From: Nocardioidaceae bacterium
GTDB taxonomy: Bacteria > Actinomycetota > Actinomycetes > Propionibacteriales > Nocardioidaceae
NCBI GenBank assembly: GCA_030447805.1
Contig: JAUJOE010000001.1
Location: 201,773 to 265,772, forward strand
Length of the DNA: 64,000 bases
Direction of reading: 5' to 3'
A model generated the notes under the pieces. The model was given only the letters and a program-made list of their open reading frames with translations. It searched no databases and had not been told where the DNA came from. The first letter of the stretch is position 1, and each line of letters opens with the position of its first letter. The translations under genes were made by a program, and so were the position numbers. Shown here piece after piece: positions 52,534 to 61,897 of this stretch.

Positions 52534-53106
52534 ATGGTTGGCATGGGCTTCAAGATCACCGGTGATCCCGCAGCCGACAAGGTGCTGGACGACTCGCCGT
52601 TCGCACTACTTGCAGCGATGATGCTGGACCAGCAGTTCCCTATGGAGCGCGCGTTCGCCGGGCCGGCCAAGATCCTCGACCGGTTCGGCTCGCTCGATCC
52701 CGCCGTCATCGCGGCGGCGCCGCCTGAGGACTTCGTCGAGATGTGTGCCGCACCACCCGCCGTACACCGGTTCCCTGGAGCGATGGCGGCTCGGATCCAA
52801 GATCTGGCTCGGCAGATCGTCGACGTCTACGGTGGCGACGCGGCCGCAGTGTGGCGGGACGCCGAGAGCGGCGCAGATCTGCTGGACCGGATAGCAGGAC
52901 TGCCCGGTTTCGGGAAGCAGAAGTCGCAGATCTTCGTGGCGCTACTCGGCAAGCAGCTCCGGGTGAGACCGCCGGGATGGGAGGCTGCCGCTGGCGGCTA
53001 CGCCGAGGAAGGCGCATTCCGTTCGGTGGCTGACGTCCGAGACCGACAGTCGCTGGAGAAGGTCAGGGCGTTCAAGAAGGCGCAGAAGGCAACAGCCAAG
53101 ACCTAG
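52534..53106 (+). CDS. HhH-GPD family base-excision repair protein (TIGR03252-like)
   Basis: LLAAMMLDQQFPMERAFAGPAKILDRFG, IAGLPGFGKQKSQIFVALLGK. Confidence 0.85.
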   Translation: MVGMGFKITGDPAADKVLDDSPFALLAAMMLDQQFPMERAFAGPAKILDRFGSLDPAVIAAAPPEDFVEMCAAPPAVHRFPGAMAARIQDLARQIVDVYGGDAAAVWRDAESGADLLDRIAGLPGFGKQKSQIFVALLGKQLRVRPPGWEAAAGGYAEEGAFRSVADVRDRQSLEKVRAFKKAQKATAKT

Positions 53107-53858
53107 CTACCTCGGCATCCCAGCGCCTCTGCTCGCGTCCGCACATGAGCCGGCACCGGCGTGTCGGCGGCATCTGGCGCCGAGCGGACGGGCGCAGCTC
53201 GCAATTGGAGCGGCAGCACACCAGCCCACACGCCGGCTGCAACGTCAGCCTCGTCGTCTACCGGGTCGCCAGCTCGGGTCTTCACAGATGCCTCATGCAA
53301 GGGGACAGCTATCACCGCGGTGGCGGCCAGTTCCTTGCGAGTAGACGCGCGTAGGGTGCTGGCGCGTCCTGGTACGACATGGTCGACGATGAGGTTCAGG
53401 GCGTGCTGCTTCTCGGCATTCTCGCTCACCAGCCGCCCGCGGCCGATGACGACGGCGGAGCGGTAGTTCATCGAGTGATGGAAGGCCGAGCGAGCTAGCA
53501 CCAGGCCGTCGAGGTGCGTGCAGGTGACGCAGACGTCTTGTTCCGGAGCCGCCCGTAAGGACGTGGCGGCGACCGAACCGTGCACGTACAGCGTGCCGCC
53601 CTTGTCAGGACCGGTGCGGTCCGTCGCAAAGACCGTGGGCACGACGAGCGTGTGCCCCTCGACGTTGACACCGAGGTGGCAGATGAGCGCGGAGTCGAGC
53701 ACCGCGAACAACGCGGCTCGGTCACCCACCGCCCGTTCGCGGTGCCGACCGAGTTCGGTGCGGGACGAGGGCGAGAGCGGACCGGTGCCTGGGACAGCGC
53801 CGGTCGGTTCTGACGCATCATGCGTCGCGGTATCCATCGACACAGTTTGCCGACCCAA
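53103..53858 (-). CDS. Pyridoxamine 5'-phosphate oxidase family protein
   Basis: FAVLDSALICHLGVNVEGHTLVVPTVFATD, LYVHGSVAATSL, HHSMNYRSAVVIGRGRLV. Confidence 0.85.
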   Translation of the reverse strand: MGRQTVSMDTATHDASEPTGAVPGTGPLSPSSRTELGRHRERAVGDRAALFAVLDSALICHLGVNVEGHTLVVPTVFATDRTGPDKGGTLYVHGSVAATSLRAAPEQDVCVTCTHLDGLVLARSAFHHSMNYRSAVVIGRGRLVSENAEKQHALNLIVDHVVPGRASTLRASTRKELAATAVIAVPLHEASVKTRAGDPVDDEADVAAGVWAGVLPLQLRAAPVRSAPDAADTPVPAHVRTRAEALGCRGS

Positions 53859-53966
53859 ACCTCTGCGGTTGGCTTGAGGGGCTCTTGGCGCGTGTCACAA
53901 TGGAGCCGCGGCGTCTTGACGTGACCGGGTGTCGCCGCGCCCCGAACTGACGACGAGAGGTTCTTC

Positions 53967-55382
53967 GTGTCGCCGAGCACGTCCCCCAGAGCATCCACGG
54001 TGGTTGTAACCGATGACACGGGGAGTGGGCAGTCTGCCCCTGCCCCCTCGGGCAAGGCTCCGGCGAAGAAGTCACCAAGGCCGCGTTCCCAGACCACCCC
54101 GGCCGAGAAGCCGGCAGCTAGGTCGACCACAAACCCGGTGGCGAAGTCGGCGCGGGTCAAGCCCGCTCCCGACCCGACGGCCGCGAATCGCGTCGCCGCA
54201 GAAAAGACCCCCAGCAGGCGGGTGGCAAAGCCCGCAGCAAAGAAGGCAACCGTCGCGGCACCGCTGAGCGAGCCGTTGCTCGAGCCAGACTCGGCAATCC
54301 TGGTGCCCGACACCGCTGAGGTTGCGAAGAAGAAGCTCGAGGACATTGATGATGCGGTTTTCGAGAAGGATCTGGCCACCGACCCAACGCTGAAGGAGGA
54401 GGAGAGGGAGGGGTTCGTCCTCTCCGAGGCCGACGAGGCGGACGAGCCGGAACAGACGGTCACGGTGGCTGGTGCCACCGCCGACCCGGTCAAGGACTAC
54501 CTCAAGCAGATCGGCAAGGTGCCGCTGCTGAACGCGGAGATGGAGGTCGAGCTCGCCAAGCGCATCGAGGCCGGGTTGTTCTCCGAAGAAAAGCTCGCCC
54601 GCGAGAGCAAGGTGCCCGTCAAGCTGCTCGACGAGCTGGAGTGGATCGCCGAGGACGGGCGCCGGGCCAAGAACCATCTGCTGGAGGCGAACCTGCGGTT
54701 GGTGGTGTCACTAGCGAAGCGCTACACCGGCCGCGGAATGTTGTTCCTCGACCTGATTCAAGAAGGCAACCTTGGGCTCATTCGGGCGGTAGAGAAGTTC
54801 GACTACACCAAGGGCTACAAGTTCTCGACGTATGCCACCTGGTGGATCCGGCAGGCGATAACCCGCGCGATGGCCGACCAGGCCCGCACGATCCGCATCC
54901 CGGTGCACATGGTCGAGGTCATCAACAAGCTGGCCCGCGTGCAGCGGCAGATGTTGCAAGACCTCGGGCGCGAGCCCACTCCAGAGGAGCTCGCCAAGGA
55001 GCTCGACATGACCCCTGAGAAGGTCGTGGAGGTGCAGAAGTACGGTCGCGAGCCGATCTCGCTGCACACCCCGCTCGGCGAGGACGGCGACTCGGAGTTC
55101 GGAGACCTGATCGAGGACTCCGAGGCGATCGTCCCGGCCGACGCCGTGTCGTTCACGTTGCTGCAGGAGCAGCTTCATGCAGTGCTCGATACGCTGTCGG
55201 AGCGCGAGGCCGGCGTGGTGTCGATGCGGTTCGGCCTGACTGACGGTCAACCCAAGACGCTCGACGAGATCGGCAAGGTGTACGGCGTGACCCGCGAGCG
55301 GATCCGTCAGATCGAGTCCAAGACGATGTCAAAACTGCGCCACCCCTCCCGTTCACAGGTGCTGCGCGACTACCTCGACTGA
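53967..55382 (+). CDS. Principal RNA polymerase sigma factor (HrdB/SigA/RpoD)
   Basis: [140 protein letters not shown]. Confidence 0.96.
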   Translation: MSPSTSPRASTVVVTDDTGSGQSAPAPSGKAPAKKSPRPRSQTTPAEKPAARSTTNPVAKSARVKPAPDPTAANRVAAEKTPSRRVAKPAAKKATVAAPLSEPLLEPDSAILVPDTAEVAKKKLEDIDDAVFEKDLATDPTLKEEEREGFVLSEADEADEPEQTVTVAGATADPVKDYLKQIGKVPLLNAEMEVELAKRIEAGLFSEEKLARESKVPVKLLDELEWIAEDGRRAKNHLLEANLRLVVSLAKRYTGRGMLFLDLIQEGNLGLIRAVEKFDYTKGYKFSTYATWWIRQAITRAMADQARTIRIPVHMVEVINKLARVQRQMLQDLGREPTPEELAKELDMTPEKVVEVQKYGREPISLHTPLGEDGDSEFGDLIEDSEAIVPADAVSFTLLQEQLHAVLDTLSEREAGVVSMRFGLTDGQPKTLDEIGKVYGVTRERIRQIESKTMSKLRHPSRSQVLRDYLD

Positions 55383-55383
55383 G
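55363..55383 (+). repeat. 21-bp direct repeat, copy 1 (3' end of principal sigma gene)
   Basis: tgcgcgactacctcgactgag, identical at 56765-56785. Confidence 0.95.
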
Positions 55384-55616
55384 GCACCCCGGCCCTTCGG
55401 GGCAACTGCGCTGGTCAGAGGCGCTGTTGGTGACTTGTGGTTTGGCGTCAGGGCGCCTATCACTGGGCTGCGAAGCATCACGGCAGGCACGGCTGTGGCA
55501 ACCGCAAACACCGCCGGCTGAGATCAGTAGACAGGCAAAGCTCGGCGCAGTACCGTCACAGCCAACAGCGACTGCCGGCATCCACCACTGGCTGCGCCGC
55601 CCCGCAAGGAGGAATC

Positions 55617-56291
55617 GTGCGAGTCTTTCCGTCGACGCTTCGCAGTGCCGCTGTGGTGGTGGGCGTGTCCGCCTTGAGCATCCCCGCGTTCCCGGCGAGC
55701 GCCAGTCACACCGTCGAGTACGGCACGAGTGGTCCGGACGTCATCGTCGGGACCAACGGGCGAGACGAGATCGTTGCGCGAGCAGGTAACGACGATGTGC
55801 GGGCCCGTCGCGGCGGGGACCAGGTTGACGCCGGGTCGGGTGATGACGTCGTGGTTGGAGGACGCGGCGACGACTTTGTCAGAGGCCGTGACGGATCTGA
55901 TTTCCTCATGGCCGGCCCTGGTTCAGACTTCATGCGGGGCGGCCTCGACAACGACGTCGTCCGTGGGGGCGCCGGGCGGGACTTCATCGGCGGCGAACGT
56001 GATGACGACATACTGCGTGGCGGACTCGGCGGCGATTTCATCGCCGGCGGCGCCGGCCGGGACACCCTGCGGGGCGGCCCGAACGCGACTCGTCGCGATT
56101 TTCTGTTCCCTGATGGGGGCCGTGACATCGTCCGTGGCGGGGCAGGTAACGACCTGATTCAGTTGGGCGATGACGGTTCCCGTGATGTCATCGACTGCGG
56201 CTCGGGCGAGGATGTTGTCGACTACGAGACCGGCCCGGACCCACGAGACGTCCTGCTGGGCTGTGAAGTCACGCGAGAGCCCGCTCCCTGA
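55617..56291 (+). CDS. Secreted RTX-like (haemolysin-type Ca-binding repeat) protein
   Basis: Signal peptide SALSIPAFPASAS; repeated GGxGxDxxxG nonapeptide-like units. Confidence 0.85.
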   Translation: MRVFPSTLRSAAVVVGVSALSIPAFPASASHTVEYGTSGPDVIVGTNGRDEIVARAGNDDVRARRGGDQVDAGSGDDVVVGGRGDDFVRGRDGSDFLMAGPGSDFMRGGLDNDVVRGGAGRDFIGGERDDDILRGGLGGDFIAGGAGRDTLRGGPNATRRDFLFPDGGRDIVRGGAGNDLIQLGDDGSRDVIDCGSGEDVVDYETGPDPRDVLLGCEVTREPAP

Positions 56292-56301
56292 GGTTCAGCA
56301 A

Positions 56302-56340
56302 GGAAACCCCCGCCTGGCACACACGAGGCGGGGGGTTTCT
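56302..56340 (+). terminator. Intrinsic terminator after the RTX-like gene
   Basis: ggaaacccccgcct...aggcgggggg-tttct followed by tgt. Confidence 0.8.
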
Positions 56341-56764
56341 TGTAGTTCGGCGTCAGGCGCGCCTCGGTGGCGTAGGTGGATGGTCGCGCTTCCCTGTAGA
56401 GCGCGGACGCACGTGTCACGCCGTCGTAGTCGCCTGCGTCGAAACGCTCAGCGGCTGCTTGTGCCGCACGACCCCGAGCATGAACTGGTCAATGGAAGGT
56501 CGCTGGCCTGGTCGGCCCTGCGACCCAGGTAGACCAGTGGATGAACCGGCCCTGTGTGGCTGTGTCGTAGTCCGGCCCGGCGTCGCCTGGCCGGTTGGTG
56601 TCGTCGTGCTCCGTCACCGTGCACCGGTACGGGCACACGACGGCGGGTCGGTCGACGCGGATGGACATTCTGACCTCCTGGTCAGTCGGTGATATTTCAC
56701 CCCACAGCGCTTCTGGCCTGCCCCGTTTGTCTGGCGTAGACGCATAGCGCTAAGCCGTCCCTAG

Positions 56765-56785
56765 TGCGCGACTACCTCGACTGAG
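56765..56785 (+). repeat. 21-bp direct repeat, copy 2 (orphan sigma-gene 3' end)
   Basis: tgcgcgactacctcgactgag. Confidence 0.95.
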
Positions 56786-56940
56786 CGGTTCGCAGCCCCT
56801 GGGCGTCTACGCTGATCACGGCGCTATGGTGACTTCTGGGGCGACAGTCTGGCCGAGCCGACCGGTGTGCCACTCGCGCAACGGGGTTCTGCGCAGTAGT
56901 GTTCCCCCGTAAACCAACCGGCGGCGAACCGAGGAGTGAC

Positions 56941-57894
56941 ATGCGACGACTGAAGGATCTCAGGTGGGTGGCGGGCTGTGCAGCGACCGCCTTGGCAGCC
57001 ACAACGGCGCTGGCCGCGCCTTCGGCGGCCGCGATGGCCCCGGCAGAAGAGGGGGCGTGTATCGAGTATGGACCGGTGGCGCAGGCGCCGAAGGGTGCCA
57101 TTCCCCGTGACGACTTGCACCAGGTCCGGAAGGATCCACTGAAGCGTTGGATCGCCACGCATCCGCGGCAGGCCCGCGTGGCGGCCCAAGGGGATGCAAC
57201 GGTGACGATTCCTGTCGCGTTCCACGTGATCCACAAGGGAGCTCAGGGGAACGTGCCGCGCGGGCAGGTCGACGCGCAAATGGACGTGCTCAACGCCGCC
57301 TTCGACGGCTCGGGTTTCCAGTTCGAGTTGGTGGACGTGACGCGAACGGACTCACCGCGCTGGTTCAAGATGTTCTACGCCCAGGGTGGGGAGCCGCGGT
57401 TCTACCGCGGCAGCCACAAAGAGATCCAGATGAAGAAGGCGCTGCACCAGGGCGACGCCCAGACGCTGAATATCTACACTGCGGCGCTGGGGAAGTTCCT
57501 TCTCGGTTGGGCCTACTACCCCACCAGCTTCACCGGCGACGACGCGCTCCCACGGTTCTATGACGGTGTGGTGCTTGACTATCGAAGCCTTCCCGGCGGC
57601 GCGTTCCGCGTCTACAACGAGGGCGACACCGCGACCCATGAGGTCGGCCACTGGCTGGCGTTGTACCACACCTTCTCAAACGGCTGCCAGGAGCCCGGCG
57701 ACCGTGTCGCGGACACGCCATACGAGGCGGCGCCCGCGTTTGGCTGTCCCGAAGGACGAGACAGCTGTGCGGCGCCCGGACTCGACCCCATTCACAACTT
57801 CATGGACTACACGTACGACTCGTGTATGAACCACTTCACCTCCGGCCAGAACGAGCGGATGCGCATGGCGTGGGATGCCTACCGAGCCGGCTGA
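56941..57894 (+). CDS. Secreted zinc metalloprotease (M43/pappalysin-like)
   Basis: Signal peptide; IPVAFHVIHKG; HEVGHWLALYHTFSNGC; NFMDYTYDSCMNHFTSGQNERM. Confidence 0.92.
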   Translation: MRRLKDLRWVAGCAATALAATTALAAPSAAAMAPAEEGACIEYGPVAQAPKGAIPRDDLHQVRKDPLKRWIATHPRQARVAAQGDATVTIPVAFHVIHKGAQGNVPRGQVDAQMDVLNAAFDGSGFQFELVDVTRTDSPRWFKMFYAQGGEPRFYRGSHKEIQMKKALHQGDAQTLNIYTAALGKFLLGWAYYPTSFTGDDALPRFYDGVVLDYRSLPGGAFRVYNEGDTATHEVGHWLALYHTFSNGCQEPGDRVADTPYEAAPAFGCPEGRDSCAAPGLDPIHNFMDYTYDSCMNHFTSGQNERMRMAWDAYRAG

Positions 57895-57900
57895 CCTCCG

Positions 57901-57944
57901 GTAACCCCACGGCGGTCAGGCCAGGCTGCCGCCGTGGGGTTTAC
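57901..57944 (+). terminator. Intrinsic terminator
   Basis: gtaaccccacggcgg...ccgccgtggggtttac. Confidence 0.75.
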
Positions 57945-57961
57945 CTCAACCGTGGTCGCCC

Positions 57962-58255
57962 TCACAGCGAGTGGAGCAGCGTGCTTACGCACTTTCCGCG
58001 GGAAGAGAAATCGCCTGCTGGCACGAAGAAGTGCTTGCAGGCGAAGGCGGCTGTGGCCACCGCACGAGAGTTGTGGCTCTGGAAGTAACTGGTGCACGGC
58101 CCGATGACTTGCTGTGGATGAGAAAAGTCCTGGGCGATACTACGGCAGAACTGTAGAGATTCGTTCCCACCGCGTTCAGCCATCGCTGGCCCGGTGACGC
58201 TGGTAACCATTGCGCCGCCAAGGACCGCGGCGATCATCAGTTTCTTCACCCTCAT
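57962..58255 (-). CDS. Small secreted Cys-containing protein
   Basis: Signal peptide MRVKKLMIAAVLGGAMVTSVTGPAMA then four Cys. Confidence 0.6.
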   Translation of the reverse strand: MRVKKLMIAAVLGGAMVTSVTGPAMAERGGNESLQFCRSIAQDFSHPQQVIGPCTSYFQSHNSRAVATAAFACKHFFVPAGDFSSRGKCVSTLLHSL

Positions 58256-58335
58256 GTTTTTCTCCAGACTCTTACCGGATCACCGCATCACCCTGATACT
58301 GGCCTCGCAGCATACGCCAGCAAGGGCCGCAGGAG

Positions 58336-60717
58336 TCAACGAGCGGCTGGGAAGCCGGCGTTCAGCTCGGACGCCGCGGCGCCATTGGCAGCGGCATCAG
58401 CTGTCGGTGGCCCTGGGTACGGCGCTCGTCGAGCTAGCAGGTGGACCATGTCGTCGAGGGGGACTGGGTGGCTGAACAGGTACCCCTGGCCCGTCGTGGC
58501 GCCACAGTGATCGACCAGGTGGTCGACCTGGCCGGCCCGCTCGACCCCTTCGATGACGACGTCAAGACCCAAAGCCTGTCCCATCACGACCATCGAGCGG
58601 ACCAGCGAGCAAGCGCGGGAGTCATCCTCGATACGGGTGATGAACGACTTGTCGATCTTGAGGATTCGCACCGGTAGTCGCTGTAGGTAGCCGATCGAGG
58701 AAAAACCGACGCCGAAGTCGTCGATCGCGAAGCGGACGTCGGCGGCGTTCAGCGCCGTCATCGCAGCCAGCGTCTGCGGGTCGTTGTTCACGAAGTCGCG
58801 CTCGGTGACCTCGAGAACGAGGTGGACGTCTCCCATCACCGAGCGCGCGGCCCGCACCTGGGACGCGAAGTTGTCGCTTTGCAGCTGTTGCGCCGACACG
58901 TTGACGCCGATAGTCAAAGTGCGCCCAGCTGCGGTTCTCAGGCGATCAGCGTGTGCCGCCACCTGTTCCAAGACGATATCGCCGAGGCCGACGATCAGGC
59001 CGCTTTCTTCGGCCGTGGGAATGAAGAGGTCCGGAGGGACCAGTACGCCCTGCCGCCGCCAGCGCACCAACGCCTCGACGCCGAAGATGTCCTGGGTGCG
59101 CAGATCGACCACCGGCTGGTAGTAGACCTCCAGGTCCTTGGTCTCCACCGCACGACGTAGCGTTTCGACCAGCTCGATGCGCTGCAGGCGCTCGTCGCCG
59201 AAGGACAGGCGGTAGATCTCGTAGCGGTTCTTGCCGTGCGCTTTGCCGTAGTACATCGCCATGTCGGCCTGGCTGAGCAGCGCATCGGCTGACGCACCGG
59301 TGCCCGACATCGCAACACCGATGGTCGTGGTGATGGAGACGTCCTCGCCGCGGACCGAGGAACGGGCCCGCAACGCCGCAAGAATCCGCTGGCAGGCTGC
59401 GTCGACCTCCGTGGTGTCGTGGACGTCCTCGAGCAGGACGGCGAACTCATCACCACCGAGCCGGGCGACGGTGTCGGTCTGCCGCACGCTTGACTTGATA
59501 CGGCTGCCGACCTCGATCAGCAGCTCGTCCCCAGCCGCATGCCCGAACAGGTCGTTGACGCGCTTGAAGCCATCGAGGTCGCAGAACAGCACAGCCAACT
59601 GCCCACCTCGACGCGTCTGCATCTCCAGCGCGTGCTCCACCCGGTCGAGGAACACCGAGCGGTTCGCTAGCCCGGTAAGTGGGTCGTGCCAGGCCAGGTG
59701 CGCCATCGCGTCGCTGAGCCGCAGCCGGGCGAACGCATCCTCGGCCAGTGCGACCAAGGCAGCCAGTCCTTGCTGGTCGTCCTTGGCCGTCGAGCGGGCC
59801 CGATTGAGGGCCGGGGAGACGAGCCACAGTCGCTCTCCGCCGCCTTTGATGACAACACCGATTTCGTGCGCTCCGGGTGGCTCGGTGCTCAACCGGACCC
59901 GCGGATCGCGCAGCAGGTCGCTGGCGCCCGACCGCAGCTCCTCCAGCATCTCCGGGGTCTTGCTGACCGTCTGTACGCGGATAGCCGTGGTGAGCAGGAC
60001 CCGCAGCCGGCGGGCGTACTCGCTGCCGCGTGACTGCGCCCGCGACGCGACGAGGATCGTCGCCACCGGTACGGCGAGCAAGGCAGCCGACCATTCCGAC
60101 AGTTCACGGACGACCAGCGCACCGAGATACCCCAGGGAGACGGTTGCCACGTAGGCGACAATCGACGGCAAGACACCGGTCGGGGCGAGCTCCTCGCGGA
60201 TACTTGTGCGTTCCTCCAGGCTGAGCGACACAGCCGACACGATGAAGTCGACAAGGAAGTACACAGCCGCACCGAGCCCGACAGCGACCAGCTCTCGAAC
60301 CCCGCCGTCCTGCGAGCCGCGCATCGTGTGGATGACAAACAACGCCAGGGCGCCGGCGACCACACCCAGCCCACTGTTGAACGCCTTTACGTTCCGCCGC
60401 TTGCCGGTGAGGATCTGCCCTAGTGTCAGGCCGGCCGACCACACGATGAGCGCCTGGAAGGGCTCGGCCTCGATGCCGAGGAAGATCAGGACGCACGCAT
60501 CGAAAGCGATCTCGATGCCACCGCCGGTGCGGCCGACCAGCATCGGGAACCAGCCCATCACCATGATGACGGGAATGCCGAGGAGGTACTCCGGCTCAAA
60601 TGTCTGCGGATTGCGCGCCAACGCAAGCAGAGCCACGGCGCCTAGCGCCGCCCCGGCTAACGTGACGCTCAGGTCGAAGAATCGGCTCGACCTCGAGGCT
60701 CTCACGGGATGCCCCAT
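58336..60717 (-). CDS. Membrane GGDEF-EAL protein (c-di-GMP metabolism)
   Basis: Multi-TM N-terminus; RLGGDEFAVLL; FGVEALVRWRR; FAIDDFGVGFSS; ILKIDKSFI. Confidence 0.93.
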   Translation of the reverse strand: MGHPVRASRSSRFFDLSVTLAGAALGAVALLALARNPQTFEPEYLLGIPVIMVMGWFPMLVGRTGGGIEIAFDACVLIFLGIEAEPFQALIVWSAGLTLGQILTGKRRNVKAFNSGLGVVAGALALFVIHTMRGSQDGGVRELVAVGLGAAVYFLVDFIVSAVSLSLEERTSIREELAPTGVLPSIVAYVATVSLGYLGALVVRELSEWSAALLAVPVATILVASRAQSRGSEYARRLRVLLTTAIRVQTVSKTPEMLEELRSGASDLLRDPRVRLSTEPPGAHEIGVVIKGGGERLWLVSPALNRARSTAKDDQQGLAALVALAEDAFARLRLSDAMAHLAWHDPLTGLANRSVFLDRVEHALEMQTRRGGQLAVLFCDLDGFKRVNDLFGHAAGDELLIEVGSRIKSSVRQTDTVARLGGDEFAVLLEDVHDTTEVDAACQRILAALRARSSVRGEDVSITTTIGVAMSGTGASADALLSQADMAMYYGKAHGKNRYEIYRLSFGDERLQRIELVETLRRAVETKDLEVYYQPVVDLRTQDIFGVEALVRWRRQGVLVPPDLFIPTAEESGLIVGLGDIVLEQVAAHADRLRTAAGRTLTIGVNVSAQQLQSDNFASQVRAARSVMGDVHLVLEVTERDFVNNDPQTLAAMTALNAADVRFAIDDFGVGFSSIGYLQRLPVRILKIDKSFITRIEDDSRACSLVRSMVVMGQALGLDVVIEGVERAGQVDHLVDHCGATTGQGYLFSHPVPLDDMVHLLARRAPYPGPPTADAAANGAAASELNAGFPAAR

Positions 60718-60802
60718 TGCATCCCTTGAGCCTACCTACTAGATCAGATTGAGGGGGTCGCTCAAAATCGGCGGCAGCACCGAGCCATCAGCAATTGCCG
60801 CC

Positions 60803-61312
60803 TCAGACGAGGAGTATGACCCCGACCAGCCACGCCGTAGCGGCCAGCAAGGCGCCGCCCAGCTCGATGAGGATCGACAGGCCGACGGCGCGGACGGCCG
60901 CCCGCGTCGCCGACCTGGCCGACTGGCGGCTTCCCAGCCGACGGCGCTCTGCGGCGTACACCCCCAGCACGAAGCCGACGATCAGGCCAGCGACCGGGAT
61001 GACAAAGAAGCCGACAATACCCAGCAGCGCGCCCGCAAGCAGCGACGAGCGGGGAACTCCGGCGTCCACCAGCCGACGACCCGGGATGGTGAACTTGATG
61101 ATCTGCGACACCGCGATGCACCCAGCGGCTACTCCGAACACCCACCAGCTCGTCGCGGAGGCGACCTCAGAAGCCCAGACGAAGATGGCCGCCAGCACCA
61201 GCAGGGCGCCGGGTACGACAGGAATGAGGATGCCAATCAGTCCGACGACGATCAGCGCACCGACCAGCACCTCACCAGCCGGGGGCACGGCCGCTCCGGA
61301 TATAGATGCCAA
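60803..61312 (-). CDS. DUF456 family membrane protein
   Basis: LVGALIVVGLIGILIPVVPGALLVLAAIFVWA, GAVLGIVGFF-like TM glycine repeats. Confidence 0.85.
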   Translation of the reverse strand: MASISGAAVPPAGEVLVGALIVVGLIGILIPVVPGALLVLAAIFVWASEVASATSWWVFGVAAGCIAVSQIIKFTIPGRRLVDAGVPRSSLLAGALLGIVGFFVIPVAGLIVGFVLGVYAAERRRLGSRQSARSATRAAVRAVGLSILIELGGALLAATAWLVGVILLV

Positions 61313-61377
61313 TGGCGGCCACCGTCATGGTGACCGCCACGGGTAAGAAAGCTGGACGGGGAAGCGCAGCTGAGACC

Positions 61378-61608
61378 TCAGCGCTCGTCGTTGCCCACAG
61401 TCGCGCGGGTTGCCGTGAGTCGTCCGGTCTCATCTTGGATGGCGGCGGCTACCTGCTGCAGCTTGTCAGCGTGCTCCCGCGCGTGGTGGGCACAAAAGAG
61501 CAGCTCACCGCCTGCGGCTAGCTCGACGCGCACGTAGGCCTGGGCTCCGCACCGGTCACAACGGTCCAAGGCGGTGAACTGCGGAGAAGGTGCGACTGCT
61601 GTGGTCAC
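61378..61608 (-). CDS. DUF7455-type small zinc-ribbon-like protein
   Basis: ALDRCDRCGAQAYVRVELAAGGELLFCAHHAREHADKL; GTG start. Confidence 0.75.
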   Translation of the reverse strand: MTTAVAPSPQFTALDRCDRCGAQAYVRVELAAGGELLFCAHHAREHADKLQQVAAAIQDETGRLTATRATVGNDER

Positions 61609-61897
61609 CTGAACCTCTTTCCCGTACGTGTCGAACGTCGTCTCGGCTGATACAACATCCAACCGGGAACCGACATTCCCGGCTCGGAGCGGCGTCGCAT
61701 GAGTTGCGACCCCTACCACCTCCGACGCATGGTGGTCCTTCCACCGTGCCATCCATTGGACGTTGATCCAAATGCATCGCGCGTGTCGAACGTCTCGGCG
61801 TGGGCACCGAGGCCATGTCGGCGGCGGTAGGTATCGTTCGCCGAAAGACGGAGACGGCCGGGCAAGAGAGCCGTAGCCGCAGGTCAGGAGGCATCGG

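Noticed and set aside
55737-56230. Noncoding tandem DNA repeat
   Set aside because: Periodicity is explained by RTX-type GGxGxDxxxG protein repeats in a single ORF with a signal peptide
55436-56358. Possible second direct repeat (tggtttggcgtcagg / tagttcggcgtcagg)
   Set aside because: Only about 12/15 matches with a common GC-rich core; could be chance
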